A stretch of 64,000 nucleotides of DNA from Bryobacterales bacterium. GTDB lineage: Bacteria; Acidobacteriota; Terriglobia; Bryobacterales; Bryobacteraceae. The stretch is from contig JADZAF010000129.1 in the NCBI GenBank assembly GCA_020852755.1, positions 1 through 64,000 on the forward strand, read 5' to 3'. The position numbers and the translations under genes are program-made. The notes under the pieces were generated by a model, which worked only from the letters and a program-made list of their open reading frames with translations, was not told where the DNA came from and ran no database searches. Positions 1 through 8,132 of this stretch are shown here, piece after piece. Position 1 is the stretch's first letter, and the number at the start of each line of letters is the position of its first letter.

Positions 1-1229
1 GGGTGGTCGTACAGGATCCTGCCTCCGAACAAGGTCATCACGCACTGGATCTTCTGGTTGCCCTCGATCTTCCCCCCGCCCGATCCGAGGTACGCGAACT
101 TCCCCTTCATCATCTCCAGCACCGCGATGTCGGCCGCCGACCCCACGCTGAGGTTCCCCAGTTCCGGCCGCCCGATCATCTGGGCCGGATTCACCGTCGT
201 GCGCCGGATAATATCCTCGAACGGCACGCCCAGGCAGAGGAACTTCGACATCACGTTCGCCAGGTTAATGCCTACCGTGAAGGGCGTATCCGCGAACAGG
301 TCCGCGCTGATGGAGTCGGGAATGAACCCCTGCCGGATGGCCGGCGTCACCCGCCGCAGCACGAAGCTTCCGGCGGCATGCCCCAGGTCGAACTTCACGC
401 CACGCTCCCTCGCCTGGTTCACAACCGGGTTCAGCTTCCCCCCTTCCATCAGGAACGGATAGCGGTCCGCCAGGCAGTGAGTCACAATGTCGCCCGGCCG
501 CATCTTCTCCAGCAGGAATTCCCGGTAGCTGGTTGCCGGGTACTTGCCCTGCGGCGGCATGGGAGTGAAGTCCGCCAGCACCGGCAGCCCGGTCAGCCGG
601 CCCGCTTCCAGCACCGCGTCCACCGACGCCCACGGCCGCCGCGTCTCGCTGAAAACGCCTCCGTAGTGCCCGGTCTTGAATCCAACCACCAGCCGCGGGT
701 ACTTCTTCGCGGTCTCCGCCGCAAGCTGCACCTTGAACTGGGCCGGATCCTGCTCCGCTCCCCCGGACTGGGCGCCCGGCGCCGCAATGTTCAGAAACGA
801 GAGAATCCGCATCTTCGAGCGGTCGATGATCTTCTTGAAGTCCTCGAAGCTCTCCGCGCCCGCCGTTCCCCCGTCGCAGCAGGTCGTGACCCCCGAAGGG
901 ATGCAGTGGTGATCCGCAATCACCGACGAGGTCAGGTCCAGCCGCGTGTAGTAACAGCAGATGTGCAGATCGATCAGGCCGGGCGTCACATAGTAGCCCG
1001 CCACATTCACCGTCTGCTTCGCCTCGGACTCCGGAATCTCCCGCTCCACCCGCGCGATCCTGCCCTTCAGCACCGCCACGTCCATGCGCTGGTTGATCCG
1101 GTTGGCCGGATCGATCACGTGCCCGCCTTTCAGCACCGTGTCGTATGGCCCGGACGTCTGCGCCCGCGCGGATGACGCGGCCGCCGCCGCGCTCACCAGC
1201 GGCGTGGAAAGAAACTCTCTTCTCTTCAT
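1..1229 (-). CDS. Tat-exported amidohydrolase (dihydroorotase-like/deacetylase family), C-terminus cut by window edge
   Basis: The open frame starts at ATG 1229 and runs off the window edge, so at least 409 residues are seen and the C-terminus is missing. The N-terminus reads KRREFLS followed by an Ala-rich stretch ending ARAQ, a twin-arginine signal, so a folded exported enzyme is likely. The body is an amidohydrolase barrel: VTPGLIDLHICCYY corresponds to the usual PGLIDxHxH strand, and later come a candidate metal-bridging Lys (VVGFKTGHYGG), His in DIVTHCL and DLGHAAG, and Asp in SISADL. The composite C-terminal domain (GSAADIAVLE) is present. The second His of the HxH motif is Cys here. 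This family cleaves cyclic or acylated amides such as N-acetyl or acyl amino acids; the substrate cannot be told from sequence. Confidence 0.85.
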   Translation of the reverse strand, partial: MKRREFLSTPLVSAAAAASSARAQTSGPYDTVLKGGHVIDPANRINQRMDVAVLKGRIARVEREIPESEAKQTVNVAGYYVTPGLIDLHICCYYTRLDLTSSVIADHHCIPSGVTTCCDGGTAGAESFEDFKKIIDRSKMRILSFLNIAAPGAQSGGAEQDPAQFKVQLAAETAKKYPRLVVGFKTGHYGGVFSETRRPWASVDAVLEAGRLTGLPVLADFTPMPPQGKYPATSYREFLLEKMRPGDIVTHCLADRYPFLMEGGKLNPVVNQARERGVKFDLGHAAGSFVLRRVTPAIRQGFIPDSISADLFADTPFTVGINLANVMSKFLCLGVPFEDIIRRTTVNPAQMIGRPELGNLSVGSAADIAVLEMMKGKFAYLGSGGGKIEGNQKIQCVMTLFGGRILYDH

Positions 1230-1330
1230 GACCTTGTACCCTGGCTCCCAGGAAAGTATACACCTGCCCTTGTTCCGGTTCAGCTGGAGATGGAGAAAGC
1301 GTTCCCCCATTAAGATAATGGAGCGAATGC

Positions 1331-1513
1331 ATGAAGAAGCAACGGAAGCACTACACGCCGGAAGAGAGAGTTGCCATCCTGAGGCGGCATCGGGCTACAT
1401 CACTCCAAAGGACATCTTGGATGGGCGGCAAACAGGAGATCCACGCGGAGCGCGACCGGAAGTTGGAGGCGGCGCGGAAGCAAAGGCAGATTCGTCGCCA
1501 GCAAGCCGCTTGA
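1331..1513 (+). pseudogene. Decayed transposase (N-terminal helix-turn-helix fragment with internal deletion)
   Basis: The first 20 codons (MKKQRKHYTPEERVAILRRH) match the start of helix-turn-helix transposase subunits that normally continue into a longer recognition helix and a coiled coil. Here the frame jumps into ERDRKLEAARKQRQIRR, which looks like a degraded coiled-coil part, and stops after 60 residues. The middle appears deleted and no catalytic partner follows. It lies between the amidohydrolase and the glycosyltransferase, marking a former insertion site. I infer it is non-functional. The exact IS family cannot be fixed from this fragment. Confidence 0.6.
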
Positions 1514-1873
1514 CGCATAGATCACCCTCTGTTGGGAGTGGGGAGCGGAGGCTCAACCCAGGTTTGCCGACGGTCCACCCGGTGGCGAACGCTACGGTGT
1601 GAGAACGAGTTGTCCCGGAGGGAGGCCGCCCAACTTCACCAGGCAATTGCGATCTACCGGATCGACGAAGAGCCGAGCGCCTGCGTCCTCTATTTCAAAT
1701 TTAGCAAGGTTTCGATGCTGAAGTTTAGCGGACAGAAAACACAAGAGATAGAGGTTAGGAAAAAGCAGTCCTCAAACTGATTCTCAGCCCCGACTCCGAG
1801 TAATATGGGGCGTGCGGCTTGGAGTTTCGATATGCAGGCCGTCTTCACTACGTTCTTACCGGAGAGGGTTCCC
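1514..1873. other. Gene-free stretch with lower GC around 1680-1800
   Basis: No supported gene. The part from about 1690 to 1790 is AT-richer than its surroundings and short frames here do not resemble known proteins. It probably holds further decayed mobile DNA next to the transposase fragment. The ribosome binding site of the following glycosyltransferase (GGAGAGGG) lies at its right end. Confidence 0.4.
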
Positions 1874-3112
1874 ATGCGTGTGCTGCTGTCGACAATCGGA
1901 TCTCGTGGCGATGTCCAGCCATTGGTGGCGTTGGCATTGCAGTTGAGGGAGCTTGGCCAGGAAGTCCGTATCTGTGCGCCGCCTGACTTCGGCGAGTGGA
2001 TTGGCACTCTCGGGATTCCGTTCGTGCCGGTCGGACCCGAGGTGCGCCAGACCGCGGCACCCAGCCCATCAGCCGCGCAAGCCCCGCCAGCGCCAGAGCA
2101 CCTCCGTCAGCTAATGGAGGACACTGTCGCTGGCCAGTTCGAGGCGATCACGCCGGCAGCCCGGAGCTGTGACATTTTGGTGGCGGGCATGGCGCTACAA
2201 TTCGCCCTTCACTCGGTTGCAGAGCACATGGGAATCCCCTACGTTTACGCTGCCTGGTGCCCGATAACCCTGCCATCCCAACACCATGCGCCCCCGCCAT
2301 TGCCGTCGTGGGCACAGCCTCCAACGGACGGCACGGCCGACAATCGCACACTCTGGATTCAGGACGCGAAACGCTGGAACGACCTCTGGGCCGCAGCTAT
2401 CAACTCCCATCGCGCGGCAGCCGGCTTGGCACCGGTCTCCGACGTGCGGAGCCACATCCTCACCAACCGGCCATGGCTGGCCGCCGACCCGACGTTGGCG
2501 CCATGGACTGAGACCGCGAACCTGGATGTCGTCCAGACGGGCGCCTGGATTCGTTCGGACCTGAGGCAACTGTCCGTGGAATTGGAGACGTTCCTCGACG
2601 CCGGCGAGCCACCTGTCTACTTCGGCTTCGGCAGTATGCGCGCTCCACAGGACGTGAGCCAGGCGATGATCAAGGCGACGCGCGCGGTCGGCCGCCGTGC
2701 GATTGTGTCCCGTGGGTGGGCTGGCCTGACACTGCCGGACAATGAACCCGACTGCCTTTCCATCGGGGAAGTAAACCTGCAAGCGCTCTTCAGGCGAGTC
2801 GCCGCTGTAGTACACCATGGCGGCGCGGGCACTACCACCGCCGCCGCGCAGGCCGGGGCACCCCAGGTCGTCGTGCCTCAGATGTACGACCAACACTACT
2901 GGGCAAAGAGAGTCCACCACCTCGGCATCGGAATCGCGCACGCGCCCGGCGCGCCCACTGCCGAGTCGCTGACCGAAGCGCTCAGCTACACCATCCAGCC
3001 GGACGTCGCGGCCCGCGCCCGCGCCGTCGCCGCCTCGGTGCGCACCGATGGCGCGGAGATCGCCGCTCGGCGACTCATCGGCGAGGTCTCCCGAACCCCA
3101 CTCGGAAACTGA
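1874..3112 (+). CDS. UDP-glycosyltransferase, GT1 / macrolide-sterol glycosyltransferase type
   Basis: A 412-residue GT-B glycosyltransferase. The N-terminal nucleotide-fold begins MRVLLSTIGSRGDVQPLVAL, the signature of the GtfB/UGT group, and the C-terminal donor-binding domain has the VVHHGGAGTTTAAAQAGAP stretch (about residues 312-330) with the donor-contacting HGGAGT. Enzymes of this group transfer a sugar from a nucleotide donor to a small lipophilic acceptor such as a macrolide, sterol or carotenoid. Start chosen at 1874 because it follows GGAGAGGG with good spacing and matches family N-termini; the frame stays open upstream to 1805. It stands alone beside a transposase remnant and may be horizontally acquired. 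The acceptor is unknown. Confidence 0.9.
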   Translation: MRVLLSTIGSRGDVQPLVALALQLRELGQEVRICAPPDFGEWIGTLGIPFVPVGPEVRQTAAPSPSAAQAPPAPEHLRQLMEDTVAGQFEAITPAARSCDILVAGMALQFALHSVAEHMGIPYVYAAWCPITLPSQHHAPPPLPSWAQPPTDGTADNRTLWIQDAKRWNDLWAAAINSHRAAAGLAPVSDVRSHILTNRPWLAADPTLAPWTETANLDVVQTGAWIRSDLRQLSVELETFLDAGEPPVYFGFGSMRAPQDVSQAMIKATRAVGRRAIVSRGWAGLTLPDNEPDCLSIGEVNLQALFRRVAAVVHHGGAGTTTAAAQAGAPQVVVPQMYDQHYWAKRVHHLGIGIAHAPGAPTAESLTEALSYTIQPDVAARARAVAASVRTDGAEIAARRLIGEVSRTPLGN

Positions 3113-3498
3113 AAACACGGCGCACTCCACCGGTAACCGCCCGCAGAACGAATGAACCGGCCTGATGCCCCGGCACGCCTGCTTATCGACGCCCTTGGCG
3201 TCCCGTACAATTCGATACTCTTTTCGTAGCCAGTTGGTTTTCCGGTGTCGAGCGCACTCTGTGGTGAGTGGGACCAGCCAACCTGATCTCCCTTTTGAAA
3301 CCAGTTCCAGTTTCAGTCGCTGCCCCTTCCGCCGGCCGCCACCGCTCGGCGTCGCAAATTTGACCGGCGGAATTGGCGCTATACTCGCTAACGGGGTGCG
3401 CCAACTCTCCATTTCACGCTGAACCATCAGACCCTCCCCGCCCCTATGGCGGTCCGCCCCTCGATGGCGCGCGTTCCGGCACTGCCGCCCGCCTGGCC
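3113..3498. other. Gene-free stretch between convergent genes
   Basis: Lies between the 3' ends of the glycosyltransferase and the exported methyltransferase. Short frames on both strands look like chance readings. No tRNA, clear terminator or known repeat was recognised. Confidence 0.4.
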
Positions 3499-4125
3499 TT
3501 ATCGCCGCAATTCCATGTGAAACGTCTGGAACTTCCCCCCCTGCTCCACCACCCGGCCCACCCGGAAACCCGCCTCCTCCGCCAGCCTCCGGTAGTGCGC
3601 CGTGTCCAGCGCCTTCTCCGGCCAGAACGTCCCATAGCCCGTGGTTACCGTCTCCTTCGGAAGCTGGAACTCGAAGCGGAAAATCACCCCCCGGGTCTTC
3701 GGGTCCAGCGATGTCGGGATCACCGCGTCCCAGATCAGCCACCGCCCGCCCGGCTGCAACACCCGGTGAACCTCCGCGAACACCTTCTTCTGGACCTCCG
3801 GCTTCATGTACATCAGCGAGAAGAACGCCGTCACCGTCTCGAAGCTCCCGTCCAGGAACTTCATATCCGTGGCGTCCATCACGATCTTGAGCGGGCCCGG
3901 CGGCGACTCCAGCAGTTCCCGCTTGTACAGGTCGATCGCCACCACCTGCCGCGGCTTCATCCGGCCGATGATGCCTTCTCCCCCGCCTCCCACGTCCAGA
4001 ATGTATCCGGACGCTTCGAAATCCTCGATCGCCAGCCGCTGGCGCTCGAAAGCGTGCATCGGCGGCCGCTCCTGCCCGGCGCAGACGGCGCCCGCCAGGC
4101 ACAACAGTAAGGTCGTTCGAACCAC
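3499..4125 (-). CDS. Class I SAM-dependent methyltransferase with a signal-peptide-like N-terminus
   Basis: 208 residues. The body (HAFERQRLAIEDF, then ILDVGGGGEGIIGR, then a second acidic motif AIDLYKREL, then VMDATDMKFLDGSFETVTAFF) is a complete Rossmann-fold SAM methyltransferase. The first 20 residues from GTG 4125 (TLLLCLAGAVCAGQ) look exactly like a Sec signal peptide, which is odd because SAM is cytoplasmic. There is a second candidate start, ATG at 4059 (MHAFERQRL), which has AGGAG nine bases upstream and matches cytoplasmic relatives; two isoforms or a mis-extended start are both possible. I kept the longer form because a chance signal peptide in frame is unlikely. The substrate is unknown. 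It is the first of four methyltransferase genes in a row. Confidence 0.8.
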   Translation of the reverse strand: MVRTTLLLCLAGAVCAGQERPPMHAFERQRLAIEDFEASGYILDVGGGGEGIIGRMKPRQVVAIDLYKRELLESPPGPLKIVMDATDMKFLDGSFETVTAFFSLMYMKPEVQKKVFAEVHRVLQPGGRWLIWDAVIPTSLDPKTRGVIFRFEFQLPKETVTTGYGTFWPEKALDTAHYRRLAEEAGFRVGRVVEQGGKFQTFHMELRR

Positions 4126-4201
4126 GGTCCAGAATACCCTACCGCCGGACCGCCTGCCTTCCGGCCCGGCAGACCCGTGCGGTATGGCCGGCGCGCTGCT
4201 C

Positions 4202-4207
4202 TACAAT
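4202..4207 (+). promoter_or_regulatory. Candidate -10 element (TACAAT) eight bases before the start of the TylF-type gene
   Basis: TACAAT at 4202-4207 is followed by only eight bases and then ATG 4216; no convincing Shine-Dalgarno sequence is present. A transcript starting at the normal distance would be almost leaderless. Confidence 0.4.
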
Positions 4208-4215
4208 CTGGTTGG

Positions 4216-5091
4216 ATGTGGGGCTCTCGCAAACCCGGCGCCTCGCCACCCGCGCAGCAGCTCTATCTCGAGCTGCTGATGAAGAGCCTGCTCGGCGAGC
4301 TGTATTGGGAAAATGAGGCGCGCCTCCTCTATCTCCGGGACTGCCTGGAAGGCCGCGATGCGTATTCATCCGACATTCTCCTGCGCATCGGCGAGAGCCG
4401 CCCGGAGTTCTGCCGCCGGTTGCGGGAACTGGCCGCCGCCGGCCGTTTTCTCGACGACTCGCTCGACAACCTCGGCTACCGGCACACCATGATCGGCCGC
4501 CTGCGCCTGGAGAACGTCGCCGCCTGCCTGGAAGCCATCCGCCGCCGCGGCGTTCCGGGCGACCTCATGGAATGCGGCGTCTGGCGCGGCGGCACAACCG
4601 TGTTCATGCGCGGCTTCCTCAAAGCCCATGGCATCGCCGACCGGACCGTCTGGGTCGCCGATTCGTTCCACGGCCCGCCGCCGCCCAGCCTGCCCCAGGA
4701 CCTCGCCGAGGATCTGAGCGCCGCCCGCCGGCCGGCCCTGGCCATTCCCCTGGAAACCGTGCGGGACCTCTTCTCCCGCTATGACCTGCTCGATGACCAG
4801 GTGCGCTTCCTGCCCGGCTGGTTCAAGGACACCTTGCCGCGCGCGCCCATCGGCAGCCTCGCCCTGTTGCGCCTCGATGCGGACCTCTACGAATCCACCC
4901 GCGATGCCCTGAACGCGCTCTATCCCAAGGTCTCTCCCGGAGGCTTCGTGATCGTGGACGATTATCACTGCATCCCGGGATGCCGCCAGGCCGTGGATGA
5001 GTACCGTCAGGCCGAAGGCGTCGCCGCCCCGCTCGAGCGGGTCGACTGGACCGGCGTCTTCTGGCAGAAGGCTCCCACCGCGGCAAAATGA
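4216..5091 (+). CDS. TylF/MycF-family O-methyltransferase
   Basis: 291 residues. Family hallmarks are present: an N-terminal helical region with TMIGRLRLENV, then GDLMECGVWRGGTTVFMRGF (SAM-binding motif I, about residues 115-135), VWVADSFHGPP, and the metal-site strand RLDADLYEST followed by VDDYHCIPGCRQAVDEY. TylF and MycF methylate sugar hydroxyls on macrolides in a Mg-dependent way; related proteins act on polysaccharide or small-molecule hydroxyls. Start at ATG 4216 was chosen over an in-frame upstream extension because the extension overlaps the promoter-like TACAAT. The last 85 bases overlap tail-to-tail with the next gene on the other strand. Confidence 0.88.
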   Translation: MWGSRKPGASPPAQQLYLELLMKSLLGELYWENEARLLYLRDCLEGRDAYSSDILLRIGESRPEFCRRLRELAAAGRFLDDSLDNLGYRHTMIGRLRLENVAACLEAIRRRGVPGDLMECGVWRGGTTVFMRGFLKAHGIADRTVWVADSFHGPPPPSLPQDLAEDLSAARRPALAIPLETVRDLFSRYDLLDDQVRFLPGWFKDTLPRAPIGSLALLRLDADLYESTRDALNALYPKVSPGGFVIVDDYHCIPGCRQAVDEYRQAEGVAAPLERVDWTGVFWQKAPTAAK

Positions 5092-5783
5092 TTCGGAATG
5101 GTCCGCTGGGAATTTCGCACGAACCGGTCGAAATAGTCGTAATCCAAATCCCGAAACCCGGCCGCCTGCTGCCGCAGCCGCCCGTGATCGCAGGCCGGGT
5201 CGAGCCCCCGGATCAGCGTCAGCCCGGCCGGACCCGTCATCACCGTGGCGATCTCCAGTTCCCCCCGGCGGCGGTTCAGCAGCGGGACCAGTTTCCAGAC
5301 GTCGCCCGTGTAGAACTCCGTGGTCCGCCGCCGCGAGGAGGTTTCACGGTCCAGCGGCACCGTGTCGTGTACCGCCACGATACCCTCGCGCGACATGTGC
5401 CGTTCCAGGTTGCAAAAATCCTCCAGCGCCTGCTCGAACAGGTGCAGACCGTCGATCAGGGCCAGGTCCACCGGCCGGCCTCCGAAAATCCGCGCCGGAT
5501 CGTGCCGGCGGAAGAATTCGTTGCTCGTCATCGCGTAAAGCCGGGCTCCCTCCGGGCACGCGAATCCCGGTTTCGGCGCCGGATCGATCCCGGCGGCGAG
5601 CGTTCCGGGCCCGATCAGCGCCAGCGATTCCCCGCTGTGTACGCCGATCTCGACATACGCCGCCGGCTTGACGATTTCGTGGATCCATTGCAGCACCTGC
5701 CGGAAGTCGGGGCCCGGAAAGGCCCGCGCGGCGGCGGCATCGTGCGCGGCCCTTCGCGCGAGATCATAGGAAGTGGACTCCAT
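5007..5783 (-). CDS. Class I SAM-dependent methyltransferase
   Basis: 258 residues starting MESTSYDLARRA. It carries the motif AYVEIGVHSGESLALIG (SAM-binding), then ARLYAMTSNEFF, VDLALIDGLHLFEQAL and GIVAVHDTVP, the pattern of the methyltransferase-24-like family that follows polysaccharide and secondary-metabolite genes. The ATG at 5783 is chosen because the protein aligns from there; a longer frame upstream reads through the neighbouring gene antisense. Its start codon interlocks with that of the divergent gene in one CATG, and its 3' end overlaps the TylF-type gene by 85 bases. The substrate is not evident. Confidence 0.8.
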   Translation of the reverse strand: MESTSYDLARRAAHDAAAARAFPGPDFRQVLQWIHEIVKPAAYVEIGVHSGESLALIGPGTLAAGIDPAPKPGFACPEGARLYAMTSNEFFRRHDPARIFGGRPVDLALIDGLHLFEQALEDFCNLERHMSREGIVAVHDTVPLDRETSSRRRTTEFYTGDVWKLVPLLNRRRGELEIATVMTGPAGLTLIRGLDPACDHGRLRQQAAGFRDLDYDYFDRFVRNSQRTIPNHFAAVGAFCQKTPVQSTRSSGAATPSA

Positions 5784-6540
5784 GCGGATCACCATCGATA
5801 CCGGCGCGCGCCTGCTGCAGGCGGATGAAAGCGGCTCTACCGTCGAGTACCCGCTCTTTTCACCGCAAGCCTTCCGAATATTGTCCCACCAGTGGCTTTT
5901 GCTCGGATGGAATCTGGGGCATTGGAAAACCTTTTCCTGGATGGGCCGGCAGATTCTGCAATTGCCCGACGACATCCTGCGCCTCGCCGAACTCCTTTGG
6001 CGGCTGCGGCCCGACGTGGTTGTCGAAACCGGCGTCTACGAGGGCGGCAGCACCCTCCTGTTCGCCGCCCTCTGCCGGTTGCGGGGCGACGGCCGGGTGA
6101 TCTCCATCGACCGCGAATTCCGCCCGGGTGTTCGCGAAGCCGTCCGCGAAAGCGCGCCGGACCGGGTGGCGTTCATCCAGGGCGACTCCGCCTCTCCGGA
6201 AACGGCCGCCGAGGTCCTGCGACTGCTTCGCCCCGGGGACCGCGTGTGCGTCTTTCTCGATTCCGATCACAGCGCCCGCCACGTCGCCGCCGAATTGCGT
6301 CACCTGGGCCCCCTGGTCACCTCCGGCTGTTACCTGATCGTCGCCGACAGTATCTGCGCGGAGCTGGCGCAGTGCCCCGAAGGGGAGAGCGACTGGTCCT
6401 GGAACAACCCCGGCGCGGCCGTCGATGAGTTCCTGGCCGCCCACCCCGAGTTCGTCCGCGACCGCCCCTCCGGCCCTTTCACCACTCCGGACTTCACCGA
6501 GCTGAGCTACTTCCCCTCCACCTGGCTCCGAAGGCTCTGA
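5782..6540 (+). CDS. Cephalosporin-hydroxylase-like (CmcI family) SAM-dependent methyltransferase
   Basis: 252 residues. The central part RPDVVVETGVYEGGSTLLFAA..., then VISIDREFRP, VAFIQGDSASPET and VCVFLDSDHSARHVAAEL, then SGCYLIVADS, matches the CmcI fold, which is annotated as cephalosporin hydroxylase but is a methyltransferase-type Rossmann protein. Relatives sit in antibiotic and surface-polysaccharide clusters. The ATG at 5782 is favoured; a GTG nine bases earlier (5773) is an alternative. It is divergent from the 5007-5783 gene with start codons sharing a CATG, so its promoter must lie inside that gene. Confidence 0.85.
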   Translation: MRITIDTGARLLQADESGSTVEYPLFSPQAFRILSHQWLLLGWNLGHWKTFSWMGRQILQLPDDILRLAELLWRLRPDVVVETGVYEGGSTLLFAALCRLRGDGRVISIDREFRPGVREAVRESAPDRVAFIQGDSASPETAAEVLRLLRPGDRVCVFLDSDHSARHVAAELRHLGPLVTSGCYLIVADSICAELAQCPEGESDWSWNNPGAAVDEFLAAHPEFVRDRPSGPFTTPDFTELSYFPSTWLRRL

Positions 6541-6894
6541 GGGCGCCCCCGTGCCTGTCCCCCACCGCCGCCGCGTTCCCACGCCCGCCGCAGATATATT
6601 CCCGCGGCCCTGAGCCACTTGCCGCGCCGCCGGTCTCCCCTGGCGTACCGGCCGTTCTAATCTGGAATGAAGAAGATGCGCACGCCCTCTGTCAACGTGA
6701 ACGCCGGTCCCTGCGACCCGGCCGGGAAAAAGCCCGTGGACACTGCGCGCCTGCAAAACGAACCCAGCAAGCCGTTGAAAACAGGAACACGCTGGATTAT
6801 AGAGAGTCGATTTCGTAGGAATTCAGGCTCATTTTCGGACAATACCCGAAAACAATTCTGTGTTGGAGGGACATTGCCAGATTCGGATCTGAAA
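6541..6894. other. Gene-free stretch between convergent genes
   Basis: 354 bases between the CmcI-like gene and the 3' end of the oxidoreductase gene. The right half is AT-richer. Small frames on both strands have no recognisable similarity. Nothing else seen. Confidence 0.4.
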
Positions 6895-8091
6895 CTACAC
6901 GATCTCTTCTTTGGCGGCGTCCCACTCCACCGGCCGCCCCTGGAGGTAGCTCTCCACCGCCATGCGGCAGGCCACCGACACCCGGAAGCCCAGCTCGAAC
7001 GGGCAGTTGGTCTCCTTGGCCGTGTGGATGCACTCCAGAAAATTCACCAGGTGCGCGGCCCGCGGCGTTGGGGTGGCCCCTAGCATCTCGTTGCCGTCCG
7101 GCCGGTTGACTTTCTGCGGGTAGTACCGGATCTGCTGGCTGCGGGCGATGGTCCCGTCGGTCCCCAGCACCTCTTCCGTGTTGCCCAGGTGGTTGTTGCC
7201 GAAGCCCGAGTCCCAGCTGAACAGCAGTTCCTCGGCGTGCTCCATGGTCACGCTCATGGTGTCCGGCACTTCGCGCCCGTCCTTCCACAGGTAGATGCCC
7301 CCGGTCATGTGTACCCGGCGCGGGATTCCCAGGTCCATCACCTTGTACCAGAAGGCCAGCTGGTGGCACAGGTTCTCGTACACGTTGCCGCCCGAGTAAT
7401 CCTGGAAAAAGCGCCAGTTGATGTAGCGGTTCGCGTCGAAAGGCCGCTCCGGCGCCTCGCCCAGAAACGCCTTCCACAGGATGTTCTCCGGCGTCATCGC
7501 GGGATGCACCGGGCGCGACCACTGCGGCTTGCCGTGCGGCGTGTTCCGGAACATGTGCGCGTGGATCGCCGTGATCTTCCCCAGCCGGCCCCCCGCCAGG
7601 AAACTCAGGGCGTCCGCCACCTGCCCCGACGAGCAGCCCTGGTGCCCGATCTGCACCGCCAGCTTGGCCGCCTTCTGCCGTGCCGCCCGCATGCGCTTCG
7701 CGTGCTCCACGGTGAATGCCATGGTCTTTTCCTGGTAGACGTGCTTGCCCGCCTCCAGCGCCGCCGTGAAGTGCTCGCAGTGCAGGTGCTGGGGAGTCGC
7801 CACGATCACCGCGTCGATCGAAGCGTCTTCCAGCAGGTAGCGGTAGTCCAGGTAGGTCTTGGCTTCCGGCGCCGCCCGCCGCGCTTCTTCCAGCCGCTTG
7901 GTGAAGACATCCGCGAAGGCCGCCACTTCCACGTTCGGCGCCGCCAGCGCCTCCCGCACCAGCGCCATGCCCCGGTCGCCCGTACCGATCACCCCCAGCC
8001 GGACCCGCTCGTTCGCGCCCATCACGTTCGAGCTGGCCAGCGAACCGGCCAGGCCCGTGATCTTGCTGATGAAATGACGCCGTGACTGCAT
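6895..8091 (-). CDS. Tat-exported Gfo/Idh/MocA-family oxidoreductase
   Basis: 398 residues. The N-terminus [18 protein letters not shown] is a twin-arginine signal, followed by the Rossmann motif [12 protein letters not shown], the family motif [30 protein letters not shown] (EKP-like, here EKT), and a C-terminal alpha/beta domain with [12 protein letters not shown] and [11 protein letters not shown]. Family members oxidise or reduce sugars and inositols with a tightly held NAD(P). Export of NAD-dependent enzymes by Tat is common in Planctomycetes and Acidobacteria for glycan side-chain chemistry. It is divergent from deoB with 41 bases between starts. Confidence 0.9.
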   Translation of the reverse strand: MQSRRHFISKITGLAGSLASSNVMGANERVRLGVIGTGDRGMALVREALAAPNVEVAAFADVFTKRLEEARRAAPEAKTYLDYRYLLEDASIDAVIVATPQHLHCEHFTAALEAGKHVYQEKTMAFTVEHAKRMRAARQKAAKLAVQIGHQGCSSGQVADALSFLAGGRLGKITAIHAHMFRNTPHGKPQWSRPVHPAMTPENILWKAFLGEAPERPFDANRYINWRFFQDYSGGNVYENLCHQLAFWYKVMDLGIPRRVHMTGGIYLWKDGREVPDTMSVTMEHAEELLFSWDSGFGNNHLGNTEEVLGTDGTIARSQQIRYYPQKVNRPDGNEMLGATPTPRAAHLVNFLECIHTAKETNCPFELGFRVSVACRMAVESYLQGRPVEWDAAKEEIV

Positions 8092-8120
8092 CGCAACCGC
8101 TCCCGCGGATACCTCTATGT

Positions 8121-8126
8121 TACAGT
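8121..8126 (+). promoter_or_regulatory. Candidate -10 element (TACAGT) six bases before deoB
   Basis: TACAGT at 8121-8126 stands six bases before the GTG start at 8133, with no Shine-Dalgarno sequence between. Same spacing as at larE and the YncE-like gene. Confidence 0.3.
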
Positions 8127-8132
8127 CAAATT

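Noticed and set aside
3360..3385. TTGACC and TATACT as a promoter
   Set aside because: The spacer is only 14 bases and no gene follows on that strand.
2195..4102. 635-codon open frame on the minus strand
   Set aside because: It runs antisense through a clear glycosyltransferase and out of frame through a clear methyltransferase; composition is Gly/Arg/Ala-rich, an effect of high GC.
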